Below the pieces are notes generated by a model. The model searched no databases and was not told where the DNA came from. It saw nothing but the letters and a program-made list of their open reading frames with translations. Both the position numbers and the translations under genes were made by a program. This document shows, piece after piece, positions 23,216 through 36,500 of a DNA stretch of 64,000 nt. This stretch comes from Ifrita kowaldi (lineage: Eukaryota > Chordata > Aves > Passeriformes > Cinclosomatidae). The stretch lies in the NCBI GenBank assembly GCA_013398055.1, contig VZRS01007388.1:210240-274239 (forward strand), given 5' to 3'. The stretch's first letter is position 1; each line of letters begins with the position of its first letter.

Positions 23216-25254
23216 TGTGCATTTGGGGAACTGTATTTTTCTCCTCAAATGGCAGCCCTGAGGAAAGCATTTCTCTGGGGTATAACACTGAACTTTTTGT
23301 TAGTAGTTTGGAAATATGACAGTGAGATATCTGCCACAGCAAGAGAGTGGAAAACACATGTGAGCTGCACATCAAACAGTGACAGGGTCTTCCTGGCGTT
23401 TACGTCTGTGCTAAAACATTTCTACTTTTCCCTTTTGTTGCCTCCCCTGTGAAGTACTTGTGCTCAGGGGACGCTCCTTGGGTGGGAATTTGGGTCATGA
23501 TGGCTGGCTGAGCTATGTTCAAACAAACATCTGGCCCTTCTGAGCTCTGGGATATAAAAAATGAGCAGCATTTCTGTATCTTTTTGGAGATATAGTCCCA
23601 AATGTGTGAGCAGAGCAGAATGCATGGTGCTTTCATGGTGGGAAAAGTAAATGAAGACGGGCTGTGTTGGATAGTGACAGACACATGCAAGTGCCGCTTG
23701 CCTCGAAACCAGTTTCCTTTGCAGGAACCAAGGCTGTTTCCTATGCAGCTTTGATCAAAGTGGGCAATCAAGTAAAAATAAATTAGATTTTCCCCTCTGT
23801 TTCCACTGACAATTTGAGGGCATTTTTGTAAAATCCTTCTTAGCAATGCTAACAAGTCCTGTCTCTAAAGATTTCAGGGAAGACATCTTTTCATCCAGCA
23901 ATTTTTTGGCTGTCTGGAAGAGGCACATGCCCTGTTCAGCATTCCCTGCGAACACACCCTAAGAGGAGCATGTCTTCTGTGTTGATGGGCTAACTTTCAT
24001 CCTTGAACCTCCTGGCATGGATAGACAGCACACACTGAGAGGAGAATCAAATAACCTGTCACTTCCTCTCTTACCTGTTTGCAGGATTAGTGCAGTAGTA
24101 ACTCTATGACAAACTGTACCATAGCAGCTCTGCATTCAAACACTCCTAAAAACCTCTGTGGGGACGGAAAGGTTTCATAACAGTTAGGAACAAGCAATGT
24201 GACATTCCCAGTCCCAGGTGTACAGCCTGATTTGTTCCTTTTACAATCTTCTTGCTCATGACCTCAGTTTTGTGCAGCACACTCCAGGGATGCTTGTACA
24301 AAACCAGCCGTGAGTAAAGACAGCTGTATATTTCATTAAAGTAGATGAAAGGGCTGAAGGTGTAATGCCAAATGGACAGGAGCAGTGGCACTGAAAAGCT
24401 GAAAGCTTTTCTACTAAAGCTGCAATTTATCACTTGCTTACACAACTTGATGTTAGTAGGGCTTTTGCAGAAAATATTTCTTTAACTCCTAAAACCCCCA
24501 AAATGTTTCACATTATATGTGTTTGTTAGTAATAAAAAAACCCAAGAAAGTGTGGCAGACCTCTTTATGCACTTAATTATGTAGCTAATGCAAGTTTCCC
24601 TGATTTCCAAATCTCATCTGCATAGATACAAAGATCACAGAACAATTTGGAGGCTTGTTCTTTAACCAAGGGAAAAATAACAACAAAGGGAGTAATTAAA
24701 CCACAAAAAGTATTTACAAATAAGATAGCATCTGACAGAAAGCCATGGGGGGCATCTTCCATTGTAATTCTTCTTTTTAATGGCAGTATTTAAAAGAAAA
24801 TAGAGAAAGAAACAAAAGACACGAGGAAATATCTATTTGTTTTTTTAGTTTGCAATGCTGGTTTTAAAGGTTTTAAAAATTATTTTTACCTCGTGTTGCC
24901 CCATTTTATCATTCCCTATTCTAGAAAAGATTTAAAAGGTTCTTCAGACATGTAAGATGTATAAAAGGTACATCACTGTGTCCTGCAACATCTTGATGCA
25001 ATCTGTACTACATATCAATAAATATGTGATAAACATATATGCAGATAAGCACTAAATTATATTGAACGGCATGTGGATGCCTATGAAATCCCGTATTTGT
25101 TGGAATTGGGGTATTCATGCCTTTATTTTCTCTGAAGGAAAAGGATCTGAATGAGACATCCTGTGTCAGAAGCTTCTGGGCATGATAATGAAAAAATGCA
25201 TTAGAAATGGACAACAGGTATTATTCCTCCCTCTTGCAATGTCTTAAATGTCAG
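23216..25254. other. Intergenic region, nothing recognised
   Basis: No repeat, RNA gene or exon could be supported. A 151-codon minus-strand frame (23,400-23,855) has no recognisable domain and no coding context. Confidence 0.55.
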
Positions 25255-25705
25255 TGATGCCTTTTCCTGGTCTTAAAATCACGGTTAGATGGGAAAAAGG
25301 GGTTTTACCTCAGATTTATTTTAAGGATCCTTAGGTGCACCATGTCCAGGTGGAATGCACCCCAATGCACACCGCAAGGCACCCCCACAATAGATCGGGT
25401 ATAACATTATAGGTGTTACTAATTAGCATATCTATCAAAGATTCCCCAGTGAGAGGCTCGAGTGAGCCCCCTCCCAAGGAACCTTCCCCTGGATGGTTCT
25501 ATCTTAGTTTACAAAATGTGTTCTGGAGAGGACCTTGGGATCTGGGACATTCTGATCCCTAACTACGAAACCTCTAAAATGTTTAGTCTCCTGGCTTGAC
25601 AAAGTCAGTCTAAGAATGTAGGCTAAAAACACTAAGAATACAAAAGTTATTAAAAGGTATATAAAAGGGGTATAAAAGAAAAGGCAAAAAGTCATCATGG
25701 CATCA
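25255..25705 (-). mobile_element. Solo LTR, copy 2 of the three-member family
   Basis: The copy is 451 bp, with the same TGATGCC and GGCATCA ends as copies 1 and 3. It shares long identical blocks with copy 1, for example around ATCTATCAAAGATTCCCCA and GTTCTGGAGAGGACCTTGG. The minus-strand AATAAA lies at 25,315-25,320 (+ coordinates). The flanks (GTCAG left, CAATG right) do not form a matching duplication, so the target site has mutated or the element formed by recombination between two insertions. Confidence 0.85.
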
Positions 25706-28700
25706 CAATGAACAGCAACTCTGGGAAAACAAACAAAAACTAAAAACAACTGTTGCAGAAGTGTTTGATTCCTGAAAGACATTTTTACAAACTGCAGCAC
25801 TATCTAGATACCATGTGGAAACTGTAGAACTAGAGAGTGACATCAATAAATAGAACCAAGGCAGTATGTCTTTAGCTCATCTGGAGACTTCTGAGGTTAT
25901 AAAGGCTGGTTGCCTAAATAGCCCTTTGAAGCAGAGTAAGTTTTTGCAGATATTTGTCAAATTGATTTAAGATTCATTAGTCCAAAAACCTCATGACCAC
26001 ATTGCAATTTTTAGTTACCCCAACTGCAAAATCCATACCCTGAATATGTTGAGCTTCCATTTCCAGCTTTTAGGTTTATTGTTGTCTTTGCTACTTTGCT
26101 GTTACTATTCTACAGAGCATTGGACATATTCATGACAGAGAAATCCATGGCTGATTGCTAAATGCATAGAAACATGAGGCACTAAAAAGTCCCTGAACTA
26201 AAAATGAGTTTAGGGCAGGAGACTATAGAGAGAAGTATAAATTTGCTCTGTCCTCATAACCTCTTTTCCAGATGCCCATGTCTGGTACTTTTGGAGAGAT
26301 GATATTTGTCTGAACCGACGTTTGTTTTGATCTGTTCTGGCTGTCCTTATAGTTCTCCCGTAGATACTTACCCAGCTTGTTTAGTAACACATGAGGTTTT
26401 TATCTGCTCTGTGAATATGTAGATTGTGCTCTCTGGCAGATTCGACTGCAGGGCACTTGTTTGATCATTATGAATGCGTCAACATGGGTCTGAAATTGTA
26501 AAAGAGTTGTAGGTGGTGTGTCAGTAAGAAAAAATCTAACTTCTCTACAGCTCTGTGACAGCTCTTTCTTGGAATACACACAGGTCAGTCACATTAGCCT
26601 TTTGCCAATGGTAGTATGCTGAGAAGAAATCTACATTTTCCCTGTCCACCAGGACTCCAAGGTTTTACTCTAAGATAGTGTTTTGCTGGACCATATCCCT
26701 ATTCATAAAGACATGCTGCATATTTAGTTTCCAGATTTATAAATACAAATGCATATTTTCCTTGCTTGTGCCTGTTTCACAAACCACCCAAAGTGCTCTG
26801 TCTCCATGAGCACAACTTCATATTCTCTTTGTCTCAGAAGGATGCTGTGGAAGGGGGTCATCCACCGTGATGTGCAGAAAGCGCCACCTGCTCCTGCTGG
26901 GTATTTTTACTGTTGGAGGATGGATCTGTGAGCATTCCTCATCTTCAGCCTCTGAATTGTCAGTGACTCAGAAATCCAAAAATCTACTTTGACAAAGAAG
27001 GTCAAAAGGAGGTACCCTTTGACTGTTCGATCCTCATTAAGAATTGGTTTTGCATTCTAATTATGCAAATATTTCCATGAGGTTTGAGAAATACCTGTGG
27101 GATGACATATATGCTGGAAGATGAATGAGTCCAGTTCTTTCTTATCTAGGCTCCTGTCAATGGTACATGACCAACTTAAGAAATTCGTCTTGTGTCTTCT
27201 CATCAACTATGACTGTAACTGCTCAAAGCCTTGATTTGGGTTAAGTGAATGTGTCTATATTCTACCTTTTACAATGCTCTTGGATTTTCTTGGTTTACTT
27301 GCCTTAAAAAAAAAAAAAGGTTGGTTTGAGTTCTTATCATTCTTGGGCTTTTTCAGTTCCGAAAAGTAGTTTTGAGTAACGGATGGGAAGAACATACTTA
27401 GGACAGACAGCTCTTCATGTTCATGCTGAAGAAGTTAATATAAGAAGCTCAAACTTGTTTTTTGTTACCTTCTCAGTGAGATATGGACAGCATGTAACTC
27501 TGAACTATCATATAACCACAACAAAAAAACCCCAGTCCATCTAGCCACTTATGAAAAGGCTTTAGCTACTCAGGGCCTTCATTTAGTATTAGCAAAATTT
27601 TAATGATAGCAGATGGCATTATTTTTGTACATTTGACTTTACTGGGGTTAATTTTTATACTTTTTTTAATGTAAGTGTTAAACACATTCAATATTAAATA
27701 TTTTAATGCTGGTGTTGCTGGGGAATGTATCTCATTAAAATCAGTGAAAGGCATTTTGGGCACAGAAATAAAAAATATAAGTTCTACTTTTGCATATGTA
27801 TGTCTTCCCACTATAGCTATCAGAGATAATTTTGCTCAGATCTGTATAAAATATGCCTCTTTGGGGAACTTTTAGTTAAAGAGCTGTGTATTCTGTCTTG
27901 ATAAGCACTGGGCATATTATGTATGTTTTGGGTTTGGTAATCCAGTAGTCATTTCTGTGATCCATACAAACAAAATACCCAAACCAATAAGGTAACTAAA
28001 CCTTTAAATTACTGTAATGTATGTACAGAGCATTTCTCCTCCTCCGTACTTCCCTTCGCCCAAACCATCCCTCGTTCCCCTGGGCATCGTCTGGTTGCTA
28101 AAGCATTGACTCTGTCACAGTGCACTTAAACGGCTGCAGGAAATTTGTTTTACAAGGCTGGTTTTAACTGAACTACCTGCTGTGCACCACATTGCTACTG
28201 TTTGTGAAATGAATGATGGGAAAAGCAAGTCTGTGATTTCATTTGTTGAGACTGATTAGTCACACGTTGCATATGGTATCATTTGCTTGTCACTTAATGA
28301 CTGACCAGCCTGCCTGAATCATTAGTGCAGCAGTGCAATGAAAGGAAGACATAAACATAATGATGAGCTCAAGGAAGTGGAGTGCTGTTTTACCTAAAAG
28401 AAATGGTGCGCAGAAATCCAGCACAGCTGCAGGTGCTCCGACGACAATGTGGGAAGCAGTTAGCTTCCAATTTAGCAGAAAATTAAGAGGGAAAAAACTG
28501 TTATTTGTGAGAGAAGATACTCATGGCAAGCAATCATCCATGCTCTATACCCACAAGATGAGCATTCAGCTGTCTTTGTCGTGACTTAAAACAATTGGTA
28601 TCTTGGGCAGCATTCAACACCAGATTGGTGCTTATTATCTGCAGTTTATTCTTTCTTGGGATATTTTGTAAAAACCCCCCCCCCTTTATTTTATGGTTAA

Positions 28701-30180
28701 TTTGCTTGCTTGAATGTAAAGCCATTTAAGCTGAAAAATCTGGATTGGGGTTCATCATTGTGCCAGTGCTCTGAGCTGTATGATGCAACATAATTGGCAA
28801 TTTTCAAATTCATAATCCATTTTGTTTCATGCATATACACACACACACTCTGACACCCCCTCTCTGCAAACCGGTAAAAAAGCACAACTGGAGCATGTGG
28901 ATTCCTTCAGTCAAAAACAGGAATCAACAAGAGGCGAATTTTTATAAAAAATAATGGATTTCCACTAGTCAGGAGAATATAATTCCCAAGGAAGAACTAT
29001 GGAAGTATTAACGGACCTGAAATATCCTCATTCTTAGCTAGGCAAGGCTTCTACCAGCTTTAGCAGAGCTTCAAATTGCACAAAAATACTGGAAAATCGG
29101 AAATTATTATTTATGCCATTTTTAGTGATTTCAGTAGCAGGGTACCGAGAGAAAACATTTCAGTGCAGGAGGGACTGGAACTTGGCATTGAAAAGGAAAA
29201 TACAATAATTTCTTACATGCATGGCTGTTTATACCAATGCACATTGCTATTTGTTCAGAAGAACTTGAAATTTACTTTTTCTAATTAATGATAAAAGGCA
29301 AACCAGGGAAAATTCAGGCCCTGAGTCCTTCTGTAAACGCATTTTGGTTTTTCTCTCCTCTTTTATGTCTGGTCTTTGTTCCTGGAAAACCTTTCACTTC
29401 TCTGGACTTGCTTACAGGCCTTGGAGGCCAAGGGATTTTCTATGTCTCACCCACTTGCCATAACGTATGGCGCTGGCAGGGTTGGTTATTTTTTTTGAGG
29501 TTTATTGCTTTAAGAGTAACTTGAGTTTCTACATCAAATTCTGTCCTCCCTGAGCTTGTGATTTTAGTACTTCCTTGTGCTCCCTTTTTGTTATCACCAG
29601 CTGGCCACACACAACACTCAGCTCCACTCTATTTCCCTCTGGCTAATGGCCAGCCGCCTTGCCTGCCAACTCTGCCTGAGATCCGCTGGTTCCTCTCCAC
29701 CCATTTCCAACACTCCCGTCAGCTTGCGTCCTCTACTTCATTAAGCATATCCTCTGGTTTTTCAGAAATGAAGGATTCTTTATGACACTGGGACAGAAAT
29801 GGTCTGAGTTCACCAACCCCAGAGTACCCGATCTGCAGGATTTGTCACGTTGCACCTACCTGGGAGGAGACCATGATGAACTGTTCTCCTAGCAGGACAC
29901 TGTTCACCCTAGAGCAAAAACCTTTATATCTGAGGAGGTTAATTTCATCTGCAATTGATAATGGCATTATAAACTTTGAGTGAAAATTTTTCACTGGGTA
30001 TTGTATAACCCTTCTTTGAAGACTTAAAGGACTTCTCTGTTCTATTCAGTTCAAATTCACTAGGCCTACATGCTCTGAATGTCTCTGTTTCCTGGCAATC
30101 CACCAATCTGCTCTTCAATGGGAAGGTGCTGCAGCCTTTAGACAAGTGACGTCATGTGGAAGACAGCTACAGTGATTAGT
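25706..30180. other. Intergenic region, no gene recognised
   Basis: AT-rich unique-looking DNA with short poly-A, poly-C (28,676-28,684) and (AC)n (28,838-28,849) tracts. No exon, RNA gene or transposon body is supported. The stretch 27,985-28,350 has the look of constrained non-coding DNA, but this cannot be tested here. Confidence 0.55.
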
Positions 30181-31330
30181 TCATAGAAACACAGAATCAT
30201 GAAATAAGCTGAGTTGGAAAGGACCCACAACGATCATCAAGTCCAACTCCTGGCCCTGCACAGCACCATCTCCAAGAGTCACACCATGTGGAGTGTTGTC
30301 CAAACACTTCTTGAACTCTGTCAGGCTTGGTGCCGTGACCAGTTCCCTGGTGAGCCTGTTCCAGTGCCCAGCCACCCTCTGGGTGAAGAACTTTTTCCTG
30401 ATATCCAGCCTAAACTTTCTCTGACTCAGCTTCAGGCCATTTCCTTGAGTCACTGGTCACAAGAGTGAAGATATCAGTATTTGCCCCTCTGCTTCCCCTC
30501 ACAATGAAGTTGTAGACTACAATGAGGTGTCCCCTCAGTCTCCTCCAGGCTGAACAGACCAAGTGACCTCAGCTGCTCCTCATATGGCTTCCACCCTTCA
30601 CCATCCTCACTGCCCTCCTTTGGGTGCTCTCTAACAGCTTCATGTCTTTTATATATTGTGGCACCCAAAACTGCAGACAGAACTTTAGGTGAGGCCGCCC
30701 AGTGCAGAGCAGAGCAGGACAATCCCCTCCCTTGCCCAGCTGGTGATGCTGTGCCTGCTGCCCCCAGGACAGGGTTGTCCCTCCTGGCTGCCAAGGCACT
30801 GCTGGCTCATGTTCAACTTGTCATCAACCAGGACCCTCAGGGCCCTTTCCATGACACTGCTCTCCAGCTTTTCATTCCCCAGTCTATACACACATCCAGG
30901 ACTGCCCCATCCCAGGTGCAGAATCCAGAAACTTCCCTTGTTGAACTTCACATGGTTTGTGATTGCTCAGGCCTCTCATTTGTCAAGGTCTCTACAGGGC
31001 CTCCCTGCCTTTGAGGGAGCCAACAGATCCTCCCAGTTTTGTATCCTCTGTGAACTTGCTGAGTGTCCCTTCCAGTCCTGTGTCCAAGTCATTTATGGAG
31101 ATGTTGAAGAACAGAGGGCCGAGGATGGGGCCCAGTGGAACCCCACTTGTGACAGGTCACCAGTCTGATGTCACCACTCCATTGCCTATAGTTCTTTGTG
31201 CCCGACCATGAGCCAGTTGCTCACCAATCTCCTGATGTGTTTATCCAGCTGTGTGCTGGACATTCTGTCCAGGAGGATCCTCTGAGAGACAGTATGAAAA
31301 GTTTTGCTGAAGACCAAAAGAGATTACATA
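30181..31330 (-). mobile_element. CR1 LINE, 5'-truncated, about 1.15 kb, minus strand
   Basis: Read on minus, the region carries the last part of the CR1 ORF2 reverse transcriptase and its C-terminal tail. Frames show LLESTQRRAVRMVKG, LRSLGLFSLEE, then GNGLKLSQRKFRLDIRKKFF and HWNRLTRELV, all standard CR1 tail motifs split by frameshifts and stops. The 3' end is at the left (AGTTGGAAAGGACCCACAA in + orientation, with a terminal AGAATCATGAA). The right end at about 31,330 is the 5' truncation. It is inactive, with the frame broken at several points. Confidence 0.9.
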
Positions 31331-32462
31331 TCTTTCAATAGCTGAGCACTCAGAAGATAAACAGAAAGTTGGCAATTTCTAGGAAAGGAGTGAGGAAACA
31401 AGACAGAAACCATCATTTTGCTCCTCTGTAAACTGTAGATGTGCTCATACCTTGGGCACCATTTGTCTTCCTAATTGGTCCACCATAGACAGGGCACCAG
31501 AAGGTGTAGAGAAGGGCAGCAGAAATACCAGAGACCAGGATTTCCACATGGAAAAGTAACACCAGAGTGGAAAACAAGAGAGTCATACATGACCATAAAC
31601 TGCCATTACTCTGAATTTCTCACCACACAGGAGCAGTGTCAGACAGCAGTTTTGACACAAATAAAAGGTGATAGTACATTTTCACATGGCACATGGAATT
31701 CTTCTCCAGTAGTTGCTGTGGAATTCAAAACAGCAATATTAATGAAAAAGGGGATTCTTTTTTTTCTCATATGTACATTTGGATTTGGAGAACAGGAAGG
31801 ATGTGGGTAGTTGCGGCCGTCCTAGAGAATTTCAGCTTGTTGCTTTAAGAAGTTCAGTATAACCTTTCACATATGCTTATGACTGGTTTTGTCTCCAACT
31901 GGCAGTGGAGCAGCATCTCACCAGAACAGCAATGAGACAAGAAAAGTTCAGCTATCCAAATTTAATGAAAAATTTACAACAATGCTGAAAGTCTGTCTTT
32001 GAGACAGGCATTCATAAGTACTGCAAGGTGAACTCTATAAAGTCTGGATAACTGAACAGTTGTCCAAATGTTGAAACTGTGGAAGGTATAAAGTATTTAA
32101 TAAATGCTGGCTCGTGTTGAGTTTGCGAGTTTCATGCATTCAGATGGTGAGGTGCAGTCTCTGCATCCTAACTGATGGCAATAGCCTCACACTGACAGCT
32201 GCCAATGTATAATGACTCATATTTAAGAAATGTGTTTATAGTTGATTTATTTACTCATTGAAATGAGAATATCTTTGATGGCAGAGTTCCTTTAAAAAAA
32301 ACCAGTTTCTTTTAAAAAGTAAAGCAAAAGAAACATAGGAGAATTTACAGAGCATCATTGAAATCCTCATGAGAGATCTGTCTGGCTTGCTCCATCACGT
32401 TTTCTGGTCATTAAAATTCATGTAGGAATCAACCAAAGCTACCTGCAAACCTCCCCTTAGGC

Positions 32463-32528
32463 AAAAAAAAAAAAAAAAAAAAAAAGAAAAAAAGAGAAAA
32501 AAGCAAAAAAAAAGAAGTCATGGAGAAA
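32463..32528. repeat. Poly(A)/A-rich tract
   Basis: A run of more than 20 A, then further A runs broken by single G or C. It could be the relic of a retrotransposed tail, but no element or processed pseudogene body is visible to its left. Confidence 0.8.
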
Positions 32529-32955
32529 AAAAAATTCAAGGAAAATTGTTTTGATATTCTTGTTTCAAGCTTTATTCACAAATAAATAGGAATTTAATTC
32601 AAAGTAAGTCACTGCACCATCTCCATCTTTCAAGTTCAATGATATAAAATGCTCAACAGATTTAAAAATATTTCTGTTTAACTTCTTTTTACTTTTCTAA
32701 CCAAGAAACTATGAATGGCATTATTTTCCCCTAACACCAAGGAGAAGCAAAATATCTTCAGACCAACTTTAAGTGTATTACATATCACCCCATAATCCAT
32801 CCTCCTCTTGCATTTACCCAAGTAAAACCGGTGTGTACATTCAGAGCCTTGTTTTTCTTTTATTTACTTGATTTCAGTAACAAAAAAGTCATACGGAGAT
32901 CAACACTATGAGCCAGCATGGGGGCCAAACAAAAACTAGAAAAAAGGCAATTATT

Positions 32956-32982
32956 CTGCTGCTGCTGCTGCTGCTGCTGCTG
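32956..32982. repeat. (CTG)9 trinucleotide microsatellite
   Basis: Nine uninterrupted CTG units. They lie in a 69-codon open frame (32,908-33,117) where they would encode leucine; that frame has no other sign of being coding. Confidence 0.9.
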
Positions 32983-33329
32983 GCACTACCATACAATGCT
33001 CAAATTGCAAGGCTGTCAGTGCTTCCTGCCACATTTTGGTTCTTTATAAGTCACTTTTGTCTTCAGCTAAAAGCATTAGAGTATTTTGCATCTATTCCAT
33101 ATTCTGTACCCTTGTAGTTCAAATATTTAGGGAAAAAAAATCAGGTATTTGAATAAACCTCTTGACCTTTGAAAGTACTATACAATATGAAATCATTACA
33201 GACATTATTTCTATATCCAGCACAGTTTTATAGCTACATGGATATATCCTGCTGTGGGTAACTCAGGGAGTCCACCAGACACCGGATGAATGCCAGCATC
33301 ACTGAAGCTGTTCCCTCCACAACTCAGTA

Positions 33330-33500
33330 AGACTGCCCAGAGAAGCTGTGGATACCCCACCCCTGGCAGTGTTCAAGGCCAGGCTGGATGGGGCTCTGAG
33401 CAACCTGGTCTAGTGGAAGGTGTCCCTGCCCATGTCAGGGGGTTGGAACAAATGATCCTTAAGGTCTCTCCCAACCCAAACAGTTCTATGATTCTGCGAT
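33330..33500 (+). mobile_element. CR1 LINE 3' end fragment
   Basis: About 170 bp matching the CR1 3' terminus: CCCAGAGAAGCTGTGGATA, AACCTGGTCTAGTGGAAGG, CCCAACCCAAACAG and a terminal TTCTATGATTCTG. The 3' half is close in sequence to the fragment at 23,080-23,215. It is strongly 5' truncated. Confidence 0.9.
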
Positions 33501-36500
33501 AACATGAGAAAGTCCTTATCAATTGTGCCATCTGGTCAGTAAGCAGTTCACTGGAGAACTTGCATTGCACAAACTGCTTGTGATCAGGGTGTTGGGAGGC
33601 AGCTGAGTGACCCTAGTCTTGGAGCCCAGATGTCCACACAGTACCATCCAGAGGACCAAGGTAGCCAACACGGCCGTAGTGGCCATTAATTGTGTCTCTT
33701 ATTAGTTCAGAAAGCTAAAGGAAAACTAAGAAAAAGCTGGGAGTTGAAGACGGCATGTCTAGCAGAGTGTGGCTGTCCATCCATATGGCTGGAACCACAA
33801 CAGGAAGAAATGCCAGACTTGTCTGGTACACTGGAATACTGTCTTAGATACCTGAAGGAACATTAAATGTGATAAAACGCTCATTGATGTTCTTCCTTTG
33901 ACCACACCAGCATAAAGATCACAGCCACTCTCTCATTTCTTTTGAGAATCCAGTCTTTCTTTTCTTTTAGGAGCACACAGGGGATTCTGTGAAGAGCTGA
34001 AACGAATGATGCTCATGGTTAGGTGAATTTTTGGTTTTTTTAAGTGAGAGGAAAATAAAAAGTTTGATCCAAGCAAAGGTAATCTATTCTCACAGCCCCA
34101 GTCCTGCATTTGTTCAGCTGAATTAGTTTCCCTTTCTTCTCTCTACAAAGTCTCCAGGACTTCCCCTATACATCCTACATGGTGAAAACTAAATTGGCAT
34201 AGTGGCAGAAAAGTAAGGATGGCAATCCTCTCTGTTCTACAGAGTGAGAGCATCCACAGCCTCCTCGGCAGCCAGTCTCTCTATTCTCACAGGTGGAGTT
34301 TCAGTGGAGGAACCAAGAGGGAGAAAGTTGCCCCTGCTGTGGCAATGAAAAGTTAAGCGAGTCTCTGGGAAAGAATACTAGTTCCAAGAGGGGATTTTCC
34401 AACAGAGGAAATTGTTTGTAGGAATCCCATGGTTTGATTGTAACGATCCCTGAGGCAGCAGTCTTCCTGGTGGATTGCTGTTGTAAGTCAGCCTAGCAGG
34501 GAAGTAAGCCTTGTAAGGAGGCAAGCAGTCATTAAACTTCTTAACTCTCACTCGTAATTCAGAACTATGCTGATTTAACAAGACCTTCTTCTGTAGCTGT
34601 CTAAATTCTCACCTTTAAGAGTTTACTGAAAGAAAATGTCTCTCCCTCCTCCTCCGTAAGGTAATTTTTAAGTCACCAAATATCAGAGAAAAAAGCCTTT
34701 ATTCTGCTCTCATGTAGCTGACTTCTGCACTTGAACTTGATTCAGAAAGCATATTATGCAGGTGTTGCTAAAGTATTTGAAATTAGGTGGATAATGTAAA
34801 TTTTGTTAGTGAGAAATTCAATGTAAATTTTGATTTTCTCTCTGTTTTTAACTTTCACGTCAGGTGCCAAAGTGGAAGAAGGAAAGCAAATTAACTAATC
34901 TCTTAAATGAACTTTATTTACTTTACCTACTTGTTTAGATATAGTGACATATCTATCCCATATAACCATACTATGTTATCTTTTGATGAATCTATCTATC
35001 TATCTGTCTATCTATCTACCTATCATTTACTTACATACCTACCATTACACTACCTCAGTGGTTGAGCTGTGCAAAAATCAGTGCTGTTTCAGCTTGCTGT
35101 CAACAGGCAGGCCTGACGGCTTCCTATGGAAACACAAATCTCATAGAAATGCCATGAAAGAAACAATGCATAGAGTCCTTACCCAGAGACTCTGGTTACA
35201 AAAATGTACACAGCAGGAATATAAAGAATGAGACATGACTGATTAATTAAATCACTGAAAAGTGAGTAGTCTTCCATTTGACTAGATGAAAAACACCTGA
35301 AAAATGGCACTGAACTGAAAGAAGAATTAGTAAAATTGCTAAAACTTCTGAGAACAGCAAAGGGAGAAAATGCCTGTGAAGTAATAGTGCAAGTGATAAT
35401 TTGAAATTGATATTGTTACTCAAACACTATATGTGTTGTAACAGATGGCACACCAACTGTATTTGATGTGAATGTAGGGTTAATTACAGTATTTGAAAAA
35501 GCATTTGGACATCCATTTTTTGGCATTTCAATATGACGGGCATCAGTAAACACCAAGGATGAAAATAATTGACCAAAGCTTGAAGAAATGAGAAAATTGC
35601 AGCAAAAATAGTAAGCTTCGACATCTCATGTGCACTGAGCAATCACAATTTCCAAACATGTTGGAAATAATCAATTTATTCTGATTGGTGAAGCATAACA
35701 ATTTATGGCTGTTTAGCTACCGGTGGGCAGCTTGATTTGTCATCTATTGTTTGGAGAAGTGTTTGCACGTGGCCTCCAAAGACCAGAATAATTCCCAACT
35801 GACTCATGGCAAAGGCTTGTGACCTAATGGTTTTGTTTGTTTTGATTTGCATTTGAAACAGTCTGAATTTCTCGAGGAAATAGGGATTTCTGGGTACAGA
35901 TGTACCTTCCAATAGCCAACTGTATTTAAGAAGCATGGAGTATTTCAGGACAGTGTTATCATTAAAGAAAAAATTCAAAAGATACTAGATTGTTTAATTC
36001 AGCCTATTACAATATATTTATTTTTGAAAGAAAATAATCTATCTTACTACAAATCTAAACACAACTGATTCAAAACATTTCAGAGCTCCTTTCTACTGAA
36101 CACCTACAAGACGTTCAATTTTAAGTCACGTTCAGTTTGGCAAACAAAACCAATTCAGTAAACAAAAATGAATGATCTGAGAACTTGGTTGGGAATTCTT
36201 ACATGTGGAGATATCACAGTTAATAGGGTCAATCTTGAAACTAGAATTCAGGGCCCAAAAACACTTGACTACATGCTTAAAGACAATAAGGTGCTATAAT
36301 TACATATTTCATTATTTGTATAGCAACACATCCCTGAGTTCGTTTCACCTATGCAGTATATGAAATTTGACACAAGAAACTTCTACAACTGGAATGTGTG
36401 CTGTACATGCTGCACCCAAAACAACTCAAGACCATATGAACAATTGCATTGCTTCCCACAGTAATGTGAAATGGAAAAATAATCTCACCCAGGGGGGTAT

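Larger units (their letters stand above)
31331..33329. other. Intergenic region with simple repeats
   Basis: No gene recognised. It holds an A-rich tract (32,463-32,528) and a CTG microsatellite (32,956-32,982), which are listed separately. Confidence 0.6.

Noticed and set aside
32908..33117. Open frame with a poly-leucine run from (CTG)9, resembling a signal peptide
   Set aside because: The hydrophobic run is produced by a microsatellite; there is no splice or promoter context to support a gene.
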